Shown in pieces: positions 26,424 through 35,266 of a stretch of DNA of 64,000 nucleotides. How positions within the stretch are numbered: the first letter of the stretch is position 1; each line of letters starts with the position of its first letter. The DNA is from Streptomyces zingiberis. GTDB lineage: Bacteria; Actinomycetota; Actinomycetes; Streptomycetales; Streptomycetaceae. The translations under genes were made by a program, and so were the position numbers. The DNA lies in the NCBI RefSeq assembly GCF_012034935.1, contig NZ_JAATEN010000002.1:124001-188000 (forward strand). The letters are read 5' to 3'. The notes below the pieces were generated by a model. The model was not told the DNA's origin. It did not search any database and was given only the letters and a program-made list of their open reading frames with translations.

Positions 26424-28490
26424 TCACCGCTCCGTGGCGGTCCCGGGGGCACCGGGGGGCAGCGCCGAGAGGGCCAGCACGGCGAGGTCGTCCCGGAGGT
26501 CCCCGTCCCACCAGTCATGGGCGTCGGCGACGAGGGCCCCGGCGAGACGGTCGGCCGGTTCCGGGACGTCCGGCGCCAGGGGCTGCCCGGCGACGACGGC
26601 GGCCAGGTCCTCCGGTTCCCGCTGGCGGTACGAGCCCCCGCCCTCGGTGAAGCCGTCGGTGTAGAGGACGAGCGTGTCCCCCGGCAGCAGCTCCGCCTCC
26701 GTCACCGGGTGGCGTACCTCGGGGAGCGCGCCCAGCAGCGGTCCCCGCACGTCGAGCGGTTCGGTGCTGCCGTCCGCGCGGCGGAGCAGCGGCGCGGGGT
26801 GCCCCGCGGAGGCGAGCCGCATCCGGACCGGCGCGGGACCGGGCTCCAGGACCACGTAGGCGAGGGTGCAGAACGGCGTGTTCTGGCGGCGGAGGGCGCG
26901 GTCGACGAGCCCCAGGACGTGCCCCGCGTCGAGGCTGGTCTGGGCCGCCGCCCACAAGGTGTGCCGGACGAGCCCGGTGATGGCGGCCGCGGCCGGGCCC
27001 TTGCCGCACACGTCCCCCAGGACGAGCACGTGACGGCCGTCGGCGGCGGTGAACGCGTCGTAGAAGTCCCCGCCGATGTGCTGCCCGCTGCCGTGCGGCC
27101 GGTAACGGGCGGCGAGGTCGAAGCCGGGCAGGGTGGGCAGGTGCGGCGGCAGCAGCGGGCGTTCGAGCGCCCGGGTCGAGGCGCGCAACCGCTCGACCAG
27201 GCGGTCCTGTCGGATCCCGACGGCTATCTGGTCGGCGATGCCCTCCAGTGCGGCGCGGGCCTCGTACGAGAGCCGGCCGACGGCGGACACGGCGAGGGCG
27301 CCGAGCAGCTCGCCGCCGGCCACCAGCGGCAGGCCGACGCAGATCGTGTCGGCCTCACCGGGCACCGACCCGGGAATCCGTTCGGTCACCGGGCGCCGCC
27401 CGGTGGTGACGCGCTCCATCAGCGCCTCCCGCACCCGGACGTGGCCGGGCACCCCGCCCTCCTCGGCCGGGTCCTCGGCGCAGACGAGGTGCTCCGGCCG
27501 GTCGCCGGGCGCGCGGACCACCCAGACACAGGCGAAGACGGCGGCGAGCCGGTCCGCCGCGGCGCGCACGCACCGCCCCAGGCGTTCCTCCATCGGGCCG
27601 GGGGCGGTCATCGCCGCCGCCACCTCCGCGCTGAGCAGGGCGTGCCCGGTGCGTTCGGCCAGCTGGTGCTGGGCCCGCAGCCGGTCGGTGACGTCCTCCA
27701 CGAGCAGCAGCAGGCGTTCCTGCCCGTCACCGTCGAGCACCTGCTGGGGCGCCAGCCGCAGCGCCTGCCCGGTGCCGTCGGAGCGGGCCCGTTCGAAGAC
27801 CGTCTCCGGCTCCCCGGCCCGGCCCCCGCCGGCGGTGGCGAGATGTCTCTCCAGCTCCGGGCGGACCTCCGCCGGGAAGAGGGCGGTCAGTGCCTGGCCG
27901 AGCGAGCCCGGGTCCGTCAGGCCGAGGATGCCGGCGGCCCGGTTGTTCCAGGCGGCGAGCGCGCCGGAGGCGTCCAGCATCAGCGCGCCGACCGGCGCCT
28001 GGGTGAGGAACTCGCCGAAGAGCTGGTCGCCGAGTTGACGGTTGATCGTCCGGCCCGCGCTGAGCCGGTGCTGCGCGGCGCTCCGCGCGGCGGCGTAACT
28101 GCGACGCCGGCCGAGGGCGATGAGCATGTCACGGGCGAGTTCCGGCACCCGGTCCGCCTGTCCCGCGGGGACCCGGCGCACCTGGTCGGCGGAGAACAGC
28201 AGCGGCAGGGTCGCGAGGCCGTGGCCGGCCTCCGGACCGGTGACGACGAGGACGACCAGGTCCTCCGGGTGCGGGCGCACCGTGTGCACCAGGCCGGTGG
28301 GCAGGGACAGCTCCCGCCCGAGCACGACGAGGGTGGGGCGGCGCTCACCGGGCACGCCCTGGGTGTGCTCCGCCAGCTGCCCGGGCTCGACGAACAGCAC
28401 GTCGGCGCCCGGCCCGAGGGCGCTCTGGAGGGAGGCCACCACGCCGGGCAGCACACCGACGAGGAGGACCCGCGGCCGGTCCGGGGGCAT
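26424..28490 (-). CDS. PAS-GAF-PP2C (SpoIIE-type) serine/threonine phosphatase
   Basis: 688 aa from ATG 28490, with GGAGG 7 nt upstream inside the preceding gene. Domains in order: a receiver-like fold (about 1-120, VLLVGVLPGVVASLQSAL) without an obvious phospho-Asp; PAS (150-265, APVGALMLDASGALAAWNNR); GAF (290-450, CVWVVRAPGDRPEHLV and DTICVGLPLVAGGELLGAL); and a PP2C/SpoIIE phosphatase (470-685) with metal-binding GGDFYDAF, LGDVCGKG, LYTDGFTE and RDDLAVLAL. Such enzymes dephosphorylate anti-anti-sigma factors, releasing SigB-type factors under stress. No RsbV/RsbW gene is nearby; the SigB-like sigma gene lies 2 kb away. Confidence 0.92.
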   Translation of the reverse strand: MPPDRPRVLLVGVLPGVVASLQSALGPGADVLFVEPGQLAEHTQGVPGERRPTLVVLGRELSLPTGLVHTVRPHPEDLVVLVVTGPEAGHGLATLPLLFSADQVRRVPAGQADRVPELARDMLIALGRRRSYAAARSAAQHRLSAGRTINRQLGDQLFGEFLTQAPVGALMLDASGALAAWNNRAAGILGLTDPGSLGQALTALFPAEVRPELERHLATAGGGRAGEPETVFERARSDGTGQALRLAPQQVLDGDGQERLLLLVEDVTDRLRAQHQLAERTGHALLSAEVAAAMTAPGPMEERLGRCVRAAADRLAAVFACVWVVRAPGDRPEHLVCAEDPAEEGGVPGHVRVREALMERVTTGRRPVTERIPGSVPGEADTICVGLPLVAGGELLGALAVSAVGRLSYEARAALEGIADQIAVGIRQDRLVERLRASTRALERPLLPPHLPTLPGFDLAARYRPHGSGQHIGGDFYDAFTAADGRHVLVLGDVCGKGPAAAAITGLVRHTLWAAAQTSLDAGHVLGLVDRALRRQNTPFCTLAYVVLEPGPAPVRMRLASAGHPAPLLRRADGSTEPLDVRGPLLGALPEVRHPVTEAELLPGDTLVLYTDGFTEGGGSYRQREPEDLAAVVAGQPLAPDVPEPADRLAGALVADAHDWWDGDLRDDLAVLALSALPPGAPGTATER

Positions 28491-28492
28491 GG

Positions 28493-29653
28493 TCACCCCT
28501 CCAGCAGCGGTTCGTCGAGCAGGGCCCGCCCGGTCCAGATCCGCAGCACGTCCGTGATGGGGGCCATCACGTGGGCGGCCCGGGCGTCGCGCAGCATCCG
28601 CTGCAACGCGGAGTCCTGGCCGTAGCCGATGCCGCCGGTCAGTGTCAGCGCGTCGCCCACCACCCCCTCGGCGGTCTCGGCCACCTCGGCCTTGGCGGAG
28701 GCCAGCCCGAGCAGCGCCTCGGCGCCGCCCGCCTCGGCCTCCACGGCCGCGTGGTAGATCAGCCGGCGGGTGCGCTCCACCCGCGCCCACATCGTGCCCA
28801 GCCGGTGCTGGACCACCGGCTGGGAACCGAGGGACCGGTCGGCGTGCGAGTGGCGGCGGCGCGACAGATGGGCGCGGGCCTCCTCCAGGGCGGCCGAGGC
28901 CACGCCCAGGTAGGTGCCGGCCATCGCCATGAGGAAATACGGGGCGACCACGTTGAAGACGTACCAGATCTGGTCGCCCTCCTCGCCCAGGAGGTGGGAC
29001 CGGGGGATCTCCACGCCCCGCAGCTCCAGGGTGCGCGAGTCGTTGCCCCGCATCCCGAACCCCTGCCACGGCGGTCCCCACACCTGGCCCGGCGCGTCCG
29101 CCTCCACGATCGCGCAGGAGAAGAGGCCCGGTGGCGTCCCCGGGTCGGCGGCGACGGCGGAGAGGACGTAGGAGTCCGCGTGGGAGCCGTTGGTGACGAA
29201 GCTCTTCGTCCCGGTGATCCGCAGCCGTCCGTCGCCGCCGTGCTCCATGCGCGTCTGCGGCAGCCAGAACTCGCCGCCGGTGCCGGGCTCGGACAGGGCC
29301 AGGGTGGTGAGGTGCTCACCCGCGGCGATGGGGCCCAGGAACCGTTCCTGCTGTTCCCCTCCGGCCTTCGCCGCGATCACGGCGGACGCGGCCAGGTGCA
29401 TCCCGAAGCAGATGGACGCCGAGGCGCAGGCCCGTCCCGTCGCCTCGCCGACCTGGGCGACGGCGAGCAGCCCGTGTCCCATGCCGCCGAACCGCTCGGG
29501 CACGACGAGCCCGCCCAGCCGCGTCCGCAGGGCGGTCACGCCCTCCTCCGGCCACCGCTGCCCGGCGTCCACCGCGGCGGCCCGGGGGGCCAGCTCCTTC
29601 TCCGCGGTCTCCCGCGCGAGAGCCACCACCTTGCCCAGCTCGATCCGCGCCAT
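28493..29653 (-). CDS. Acyl-CoA dehydrogenase family protein
   Basis: 386 aa from ATG 29653 with GGAG 6 nt upstream. Three-domain flavoprotein: an N-terminal helical part (RFGGMGHGLLAVAQVGEATG), the FAD/substrate beta domain (LALSEPGTGGEFWLPQT, ITGTKSFVTNGSHADSYVL) and the C-terminal helical domain (TGGIGYGQDSALQRMLRDAR). The catalytic base position near GYGQDSALQRMLRDA shows no canonical Glu, so it may be a monooxygenase-like or atypical member. Its stop is 2 bp before the phosphatase ATG, so the two genes are co-translated, an odd pairing. Confidence 0.88.
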   Translation of the reverse strand: MARIELGKVVALARETAEKELAPRAAAVDAGQRWPEEGVTALRTRLGGLVVPERFGGMGHGLLAVAQVGEATGRACASASICFGMHLAASAVIAAKAGGEQQERFLGPIAAGEHLTTLALSEPGTGGEFWLPQTRMEHGGDGRLRITGTKSFVTNGSHADSYVLSAVAADPGTPPGLFSCAIVEADAPGQVWGPPWQGFGMRGNDSRTLELRGVEIPRSHLLGEEGDQIWYVFNVVAPYFLMAMAGTYLGVASAALEEARAHLSRRRHSHADRSLGSQPVVQHRLGTMWARVERTRRLIYHAAVEAEAGGAEALLGLASAKAEVAETAEGVVGDALTLTGGIGYGQDSALQRMLRDARAAHVMAPITDVLRIWTGRALLDEPLLEG

Positions 29654-29898
29654 CCGGTGCTCCGTTTCCCGAGACGTTCCCGGCCGAAGCACATCGACGG
29701 GCGGTCCGGCTGTCAACTGCTTGACCTTCCGCCTGAGCGGGGCCCCGAGTCAAATCGCACAGCAGTACGTCCCGGGAGGACGGGGCGGCGGCGAATGGCG
29801 GCCGTGGCGCGGCGGACGGGGCCGAGGGGACCTCCGCCCGCGGGGTGCCGGCGCGCCCCGGCACCCCCGGCCGGGCCCGGCGGCGCGGGCGCGGACGG

Positions 29899-30657
29899 TC
29901 AGGACTCCGGCAGCCGCTGGAGGAGCCCCCACGTGAACTCCGCGACGACCCGGCGCGGTTGGCCACCCGCCCCGGCCGGGGCGGCGAACGCCAGCCGCCA
30001 CCGGGTGGGTGCCGAACCCTCCATCGGCGTGGCCGGCGGGAAGGCGCGGGCCACCTCGTCCACCGTGCAGCTCCAGGGGCGCAGATCGGCCAGGGTGCGG
30101 AGAGCGGGACCGGGGGCGCCCGGGGCGCGCACCAGCCACTCGTTCCACACCTGTCCGCCCGGCGCGGTGAGCACCTCGAACCGCAGATCCGGCCAGAGCG
30201 GCACCGGCCAGCGCAGCGCCTCGCAGGTGAGATCCCCGATCCGGCGCGCGTCACGGGACTGTGGCGGACCGAGCACGGAGCGGTAGCGCGTGAGGGCGCC
30301 ACGCGCCCGGGGTGAGTGGACCATCGCCTGCCAGCGGCGGTTCGCCTCCCGCATCGCTGAGCGGCTCTCGCCCAGCTCGCGCAGCGCGTCCTCCACCAGC
30401 CCGGCCTGGTGGTCGGCCATCCGCCGCAACAGGACGAGCTGGAACATGCGGGCGCCGGCGGGCGGGGCCTCCGGGGCGGCCGTCCCGGAGGTGCCGGGGG
30501 TGGTGCCGGTGCCGCGGGCTGGGCCGGTGCCGGGAGTCTCCGCTTCGGCGGCGGCCTGGCCCGCGCCTCCGGTGGCACCGCGCGGGCCCTGTGACGCCGG
30601 ACGGTCACCGGGGGCGGTTCCGGGGCCCTCGCCGCCGGAGGATACGGATCGGCTCAT
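29899..30657 (-). CDS. Hypothetical protein
   Basis: 252 aa from ATG 30657, with GGGGAGG 9 nt upstream. Residues 1-70 are Gly/Thr/Pro-rich and disordered. The rest is a folded domain starting with FQLVLLRRMADHQAGLVEDA and LRELGESRSAMREANRRWQA, followed by beta-rich segments such as WPDLRFEVLTAPGGQVWNE and a C-terminal VAEFTWGLLQRLPES. No signal peptide or membrane helix. No family recognised. It is divergent from the IclR regulator gene. Confidence 0.75.
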   Translation of the reverse strand: MSRSVSSGGEGPGTAPGDRPASQGPRGATGGAGQAAAEAETPGTGPARGTGTTPGTSGTAAPEAPPAGARMFQLVLLRRMADHQAGLVEDALRELGESRSAMREANRRWQAMVHSPRARGALTRYRSVLGPPQSRDARRIGDLTCEALRWPVPLWPDLRFEVLTAPGGQVWNEWLVRAPGAPGPALRTLADLRPWSCTVDEVARAFPPATPMEGSAPTRWRLAFAAPAGAGGQPRRVVAEFTWGLLQRLPES

Positions 30658-30918
30658 GGCTGTCATCCTCCCCTGTCCGGCTCCACGCGGCCGCCGGCCG
30701 GAGCGGCGGTGGAGCCTCGCCCCGTCTCGGCCCCTCCCTCCCGGCATCCCTCGGGCTCTCCCCCCGGGCCGGACCGCCGGCCGCCCATCACCAGGGCCGC
30801 CCACCCGGGGTCCGGCCGGGGAAGCACGGCACCGGCGGCCGGGCCGGCCGGCGCCGCACCGGCCTCTGTCCTGCGCGAATCGGCGGAACGCCGGTGACCA
30901 ACGGATGACGGACGGATA

Positions 30919-30948
30919 TTGTCGCCGGAACGGCCCCACCAGTAGGGT
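30919..30948 (+). promoter_or_regulatory. Promoter candidate for iclR-lactonase operon
   Basis: TTGTCG (30919-30924) and TAGGGT (30943-30948) are separated by 18 bp, 60 bp before the regulator start. Downstream, GGCCAATGGCC (30964-30974) is an inverted repeat that could be an autoregulatory site. Confidence 0.45.
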
Positions 30949-31007
30949 GTCGTTCGTGATACCGGCCAATGGCCGGAGTTTCGAACGCCCGGAGGTGAGT
31001 GAGCGGC

Positions 31008-31781
31008 ATGGGACGTCTGGTACCCGCCGTCACCCGAGCCCTGGACATCCTGGAGCTCTTCCTCGACGGAGACGGCACGCTCTCCGCCCCCGAGATCACC
31101 CGCAAGCTGCAACTGCCGCGCACCACCGTGCACGAGCTGGTCACCACGCTCGCCGCCCGCAACTACCTGGTGGCGGTGGCGGATCAGCCCGGCCGCTACC
31201 GGCTCGGCGTCCGCGCGTACCAGCTCGGCAGCCGTTACGAGGAGCAGCTCGACCTCGCCGCCGAGGGCCGGCAGGTGGCCCGTGGCGTGGCGGAGACCTG
31301 CGACGAAACGGTCCATGTGGCGATCCTGGAGGGCACCGACGTCATCTACATCGCCAAGGTGGACAGCACCCACGCCGTGCGGATGGTCTCCGCGGCGGGC
31401 CGCCGGCTCCCCGCGCACTGCACCTCCGTGGGCAAAATGCTGCTCGCCTCGCTCCCCGAGCGGGAGTGGGAACGACTCTTCCCCGACGGCCGGGAGCTGA
31501 CCGCCATGACCGCCAACAGCATCACCTCACCCCCCGAGCTGCGCCGCCAGCTCGCCGCCGTCCGGGAGCGGGGGATCGCGGTCGAGCACCGCGAGTCCAA
31601 CCCGGACGTGACCTGCGTGGCCGCGCCGGTGCGCGATTCCGCCGGCCAGGTCGTCGCGGCGCTCTCCATCTCCGTGCCGATGATCCGCTGGAGCGAGGAG
31701 CGTCACATCGAGCTCTCCGAGCTGGCCGCCAAGGGCGCCGTGGAGCTCTCGGGCCGGCTCGGTTACCGGAGCGCGGCGTGA
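31008..31781 (+). CDS. IclR-family transcriptional regulator
   Basis: 257 aa. N-terminal winged HTH (VPAVTRALDILELFLDGDGT, KLQLPRTTVHELVTTLAARN), then the IclR effector domain with AHCTSVGKMLLASLPERE and VEHRESNPDVTCVAAPVRD. ATG 31008 is preferred; GTG 30999 would sit only 3 nt from GGAGG. Overlaps the lactonase gene by GTGA, so it very likely senses a sugar acid or lactone related to that enzyme's product and controls the pair. Confidence 0.93.
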   Translation: MGRLVPAVTRALDILELFLDGDGTLSAPEITRKLQLPRTTVHELVTTLAARNYLVAVADQPGRYRLGVRAYQLGSRYEEQLDLAAEGRQVARGVAETCDETVHVAILEGTDVIYIAKVDSTHAVRMVSAAGRRLPAHCTSVGKMLLASLPEREWERLFPDGRELTAMTANSITSPPELRRQLAAVRERGIAVEHRESNPDVTCVAAPVRDSAGQVVAALSISVPMIRWSEERHIELSELAAKGAVELSGRLGYRSAA

Positions 31782-32641
31782 ACGCGGGCGTGCGCACCCC
31801 GGTGGAGGTGGCCGTCCGGGAGACCGCGCAGCTCGGCGAGGGCCCGACCTGGGACCCGGCCACGGGCCGTCTCATCTGGGTCGACATCCTCTCCTCCCGC
31901 GTCCACACCTACGCCCCGGCCACCGGCGGCCGGACCGTCCTCCTCACCGCGCAGCACGTGGGCGCCGCGAAACCGCGCGCGGGTGGCGGCCTGGTGCTCA
32001 ACCTCCGCGACGGCGTGGGCCTGGTCTCCCCGGCGGGCGCCTTCTCCTGGCTGGTGCACGATCCCGTACCGGGCCGCCGCGGCAACGACGCGGCCGTCGC
32101 CCCGGACGGCGCGCTCTGGGCCGGCACCATGCGCTACGACGAGACGCCGGGCGGCGGGACGTTCACCCGCGTCGCGCCCGACGGCACGGCCACGGAGATC
32201 CTGGCGGACTGCACCGTCAGCAACGGCATCGGCTGGAGCCCGGACGGCCGGCTGATGTACTACATCGACACCCCGACCCGCCGCGTCGACGTCTTCGACC
32301 GGGCGGAGGGGACCGGCGGTGCCGTCAACCGCCGCCCGTTCGCCGAGTTCGACGAGACCGCGGGCTACCCGGACGGGCTCTGCGTGGACGCCGAGGGCTG
32401 CGTCTGGGTCGCGTTCTGGGACGGCGCCGCGGTGCGCCGCTACACCCCCGACGGGCGGCTGGACCGTACCCTCCCGCTCCCCGTCCGCCGCCCCACCGCC
32501 TGCGCGTTCGGTGGTCCCGGCCTCACCGACCTCTACATCACCACGGCCCGCGTCGGCCACCGCGCCCACCCCCTCGCCGGCTCCCTCCTCGTCCTCCCGG
32601 ACGCGGGCCAGGGCCTGCCCCAGCCCGCCTTCGGGGGGTGA
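31778..32641 (+). CDS. SMP-30/gluconolactonase family protein
   Basis: 287 aa from GTG 31778. Six-bladed beta-propeller lactonase, hydrolysing sugar lactones in the cytoplasm. Metal ligands expected in the family are present: Glu in LGEGPTWDP, Asn in TVSNGIGWSPDG and Asp in AGYPDGLCVDAEG. PTACAFGGPGLTDLYITTAR is the conserved C-terminal blade. It is translationally coupled to the IclR gene. The sugar could be an arabino-, xylo- or galactonolactone. Confidence 0.93.
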   Translation: MNAGVRTPVEVAVRETAQLGEGPTWDPATGRLIWVDILSSRVHTYAPATGGRTVLLTAQHVGAAKPRAGGGLVLNLRDGVGLVSPAGAFSWLVHDPVPGRRGNDAAVAPDGALWAGTMRYDETPGGGTFTRVAPDGTATEILADCTVSNGIGWSPDGRLMYYIDTPTRRVDVFDRAEGTGGAVNRRPFAEFDETAGYPDGLCVDAEGCVWVAFWDGAAVRRYTPDGRLDRTLPLPVRRPTACAFGGPGLTDLYITTARVGHRAHPLAGSLLVLPDAGQGLPQPAFGG

Positions 32642-32922
32642 CGGGAGAGCCGGTCCAGCAGGGGCGTCCGGAGAGCCGGGCCGGGACGGACGGGTGCGTC
32701 CCCCACCCGCGAGAATCCGGAAGCGCCTGAAGGCTGCCCCGTCAGCCCCAACCTTGACCGAGGCCGAGGGCCCTCCTCCCCCTGGTACAGGTCGCTCCTC
32801 TTCGACAGTTGGCAGACGGCTCGAGGGTGATTGCTTCACGTATGCCAGGCAGCTGCATGCCCAGGGGCCGTCTTGCATTCCACGCTTACCGCGGTCGGCA
32901 TCGAGCCTCACATGAGTGATGT
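32642..32922. other. Junction between core chromosome and Rhs island
   Basis: 281 bp. GC content drops through 32780-32925. No complete gene. Rhs homology begins abruptly just inside the next gene (at LGDHTE), so a recombination junction probably lies near 32940. Confidence 0.5.
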
Positions 32923-34602
32923 ATGTCACCGCAGGGAGGCCAAGTAAGTCTCGGTGACCACACGGAGATCGTGCTTGCCAAAGGTTCCGACACACCGAAG
33001 GCCACACGCTACGTCCCGCTGGGCGGCGGCCACCAGGCCGTGCTCGCCGACGACGGAACCTGGACCCTCACCGTCGCCGACCACCACGGAACGGGCCAAC
33101 TGGCCATCGACGCCGCCACGCTGGAACTGACCCGGCGTCGGACCCTCCCCTTCGGTGGCCCCCGTGGTGAGATGCCTGCGGCCTGGCCCGGAACCCGGGC
33201 CTTCGTGGGTGGTGTGGACGACACCGCGACCACGGGACTCATCCACCTCGGCGCGCGCGAGTACGACTCGGCTGTCGGCCGGTTCATCTCCGTCGACCCG
33301 ATCATGGATTTGACGAATCCCCAGCAGATCCACGGTTACACCTACGCGAGCAACAACCCGCTGACTTGGACCGATCCCACCGGCCTCGCTCAGACCTGTG
33401 GCGCGTACGCAGTCCAGTGCTACCCCGGGGACCGCAACAAGCCGAAGCCCGGGAAGAAGCCGAGGCCGGGAAGGAAACCGAACAGCGCCGTAAGTGGTGG
33501 CAACCCCGGCAGTCCCGGCAACTCCGGTACCAGCCGGCCCTACGGCGGCAGGCTCGGGAAGCACGTTCCTGGAACACTGCGTCAGGGCCCCATCTACGTA
33601 CGCAGCAGTATGGCGAAGCAGTCCGCTCAGTGCGTGTGGGGTGGAAATGTCTGTAACTCGGGGATGGGCGTGCGCGAAGCCGCCGACACCGAGTTGAGCT
33701 GGCGCGATGTGTGGGAAGCGGGCAAGATCATCGTTCTCCCGGACATCGATTCCTGGGAGAGCTGTATTGCCGATCACGAATTGACCGGTTGTGGCTGGGC
33801 AGCCACCGATCTTCCGTGGTTCAAGATCGGGAAACTTGGCAAGCTCGGTAAACTCGGGAAGCGGACCGCCAAGGAGTGTCATAGCTTCCTGCCGGGCACG
33901 ACGGTACTTCTTGCCGATGGAACGCGGAAGAACATCGAGGATGTCGAGGTCGGTGAGGAGATCACCGTCACCGATCCTGAGACGGGTGAGACGGCGACCC
34001 GCGAAGTCGTGGCGACGATCGTCACGGAGAACGACAAACGCTTCGTCGACCTGACCATCGACACCGGAAGTGCACTTGCTTCCCTGGTCTCCACCGACAC
34101 GCATCCGTTCTGGGTGGAGTCCGAGGGGGCGTGGATCGAGGCCGGCGACCTCAGGACAGGGATGACCTTCCGGACACCGGCAGGCAAGACAGTCACGGTG
34201 GACGGTCTCCGCCACTATGAGCAGCGTCAGCGGACCCACGACCTCACCGTCGACGGCATCCACACGTACTATGTGGTGGCGGGGGTCACGCCGGTTCTCG
34301 TTCACAACAGCAACTGCCCGACAACCCCAGTTGGCGGGAGGGGCACGAACTTCCGCAATCTTTCGCCAAATGAGCCGGCAACAATCGAGGGGCGGGATTA
34401 CACCGGTCATGCGATTGACCGGATGCAGGAGCGCGGCCTTATGCCGTCGGTAGTGGAAAATGCAGTTCGTGTCGGCGAAAAAATGTCGGGGAAGCGGGCC
34501 GGGACCACGGCCTATTATGAAGCGGAGAATAACGTGACGGTGATTACGGATACCGCAACTGGGCGGGTTGTCACCGTTAGCTCCGGAAGGATTAAGCAGT
34601 GA
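32923..34602 (+). CDS. 5'-truncated Rhs polymorphic toxin: Rhs core end, HINT domain, DUF4258-like toxin tip
   Basis: 559 aa, against 1500-2500 for whole Rhs proteins; signal peptide and almost all YD repeats are missing. Residues 10-155 are the end of the Rhs shell, closing with the core motif GLIHLGAREYDSAVGRFISV...TWTDPTG. A Lys/Pro/Gly linker and a Trp-rich region follow. A HINT autoprocessing domain runs from Cys319 (CHSFLPGTTVLLADGTRKN) through DTHPFW to VLVHN (His461, Asn462). The last 97 residues, RDYTGHAIDRMQERGLMPSV and ITDTATGRVVTVSSGRIKQ, resemble DUF4258/RelE-fold RNase toxins. Silent cassette or pseudogene; the toxin tip looks intact. GC falls sharply in the tip. Confidence 0.88.
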   Translation: MSPQGGQVSLGDHTEIVLAKGSDTPKATRYVPLGGGHQAVLADDGTWTLTVADHHGTGQLAIDAATLELTRRRTLPFGGPRGEMPAAWPGTRAFVGGVDDTATTGLIHLGAREYDSAVGRFISVDPIMDLTNPQQIHGYTYASNNPLTWTDPTGLAQTCGAYAVQCYPGDRNKPKPGKKPRPGRKPNSAVSGGNPGSPGNSGTSRPYGGRLGKHVPGTLRQGPIYVRSSMAKQSAQCVWGGNVCNSGMGVREAADTELSWRDVWEAGKIIVLPDIDSWESCIADHELTGCGWAATDLPWFKIGKLGKLGKLGKRTAKECHSFLPGTTVLLADGTRKNIEDVEVGEEITVTDPETGETATREVVATIVTENDKRFVDLTIDTGSALASLVSTDTHPFWVESEGAWIEAGDLRTGMTFRTPAGKTVTVDGLRHYEQRQRTHDLTVDGIHTYYVVAGVTPVLVHNSNCPTTPVGGRGTNFRNLSPNEPATIEGRDYTGHAIDRMQERGLMPSVVENAVRVGEKMSGKRAGTTAYYEAENNVTVITDTATGRVVTVSSGRIKQ

Positions 34603-34883
34603 GTGAGAGTTCTGATGGGAAGTGGCTGCGCGAAGGCGTACGTCAGTCGATTCAGAAATACCGTGCCGGTGAGATTGCACTCCGAATTCTGGTCGACGAT
34701 CTCGACTCGGTTTCGTCGAATCTTGAGGCGTCTCCATTGAGTGAGGATCTTCGCTCACGTTGGTGGATCCTTGAGGAAATCTATGCTGTTGCTCTTGATC
34801 GGGGTGATCTTCAAGAACTGCCTCGCGAAGACGAACTGGCTATCGAGGAGACCCTCGATGAGTTGGAGCGGCTGTTGAGTTAG
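34599..34883 (+). CDS. Candidate immunity protein for the Rhs toxin
   Basis: 94 aa, acidic, all-helical pattern (LREGVRQSIQKYRAGEIALR, ILVDDLDSVSS, EELAIEETLDELERLL-like end). The GTG start overlaps the toxin stop as GTGA, the standard toxin-immunity arrangement. Low GC like the toxin tip. Immunity proteins of polymorphic toxins bind and block the cognate toxin in the cytoplasm. No named Imm family was recognised, so the role rests on position, size and charge. Confidence 0.75.
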   Translation: MSESSDGKWLREGVRQSIQKYRAGEIALRILVDDLDSVSSNLEASPLSEDLRSRWWILEEIYAVALDRGDLQELPREDELAIEETLDELERLLS

Positions 34884-35037
34884 ACGCGTCGTGGTGAGTG
34901 GAGGCATCACGACTGGACGTCCTGATAGGCCAATTGCACTTTTCGGCGCGGTCCTGGCGGTTCGTTTGAGCAAAGCAATGGGGCCAGGCGGTGACCCGGC
35001 ATCAACCGTTATAACGTCACTTGACGGCAATAGTTGA

Positions 35038-35080
35038 CGGCAACGGCGGCGAACATCTCTGGTGTTCGCCGCCGTTGCCG
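35038..35080. terminator. Perfect 18-bp hairpin
   Basis: Arms 35038-35055 and 35063-35080, 7-nt loop, no T-run. It sits between the immunity gene and the integrase stub and could terminate both. Confidence 0.75.
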
Positions 35081-35087
35081 TGCGTGG

Positions 35088-35213
35088 TCAGGGGCGGTCG
35101 AGAGTGTTGCCGAGGGTGTGGATGGCCTGGCGCTGGAGACGGAGTCGGACGTGGATGTAGACGCCGCGGCGACGCCTATGTGGCCGTGGCCGGGGAGTTC
35201 CTTGAGTGCGTGC
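35088..35213 (-). pseudogene. C-terminal stub of tyrosine site-specific integrase, frameshifted
   Basis: Minus strand. One frame reads ALKELPGHGHIGVAA, the next VYIHVRLRLQRQAIHTLGNT followed by LDRP and TGA (35088-35090). Together they match the integrase C-terminus of actinomycete integrative elements (ELLGHAHIGVTATVYAHVRL), with a 1-base deletion near 35162 splitting them. The active-site His and Tyr (GHGH...VY) are present but the Arg-containing part and the whole N-terminus are gone. It is the footprint of an element that probably brought the adjacent toxin island. Confidence 0.75.
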
Positions 35214-35266
35214 GGAGTCGCTGCCCCGGGCGGCAGTTGTGGCCGGCCGGCGGTCGGCGGGCTCCG

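Noticed and set aside
32642..33007. Minus-strand frame across the Rhs junction as a gene
   Set aside because: No start context or domain; it runs opposite the lactonase gene and the Rhs coding strand.
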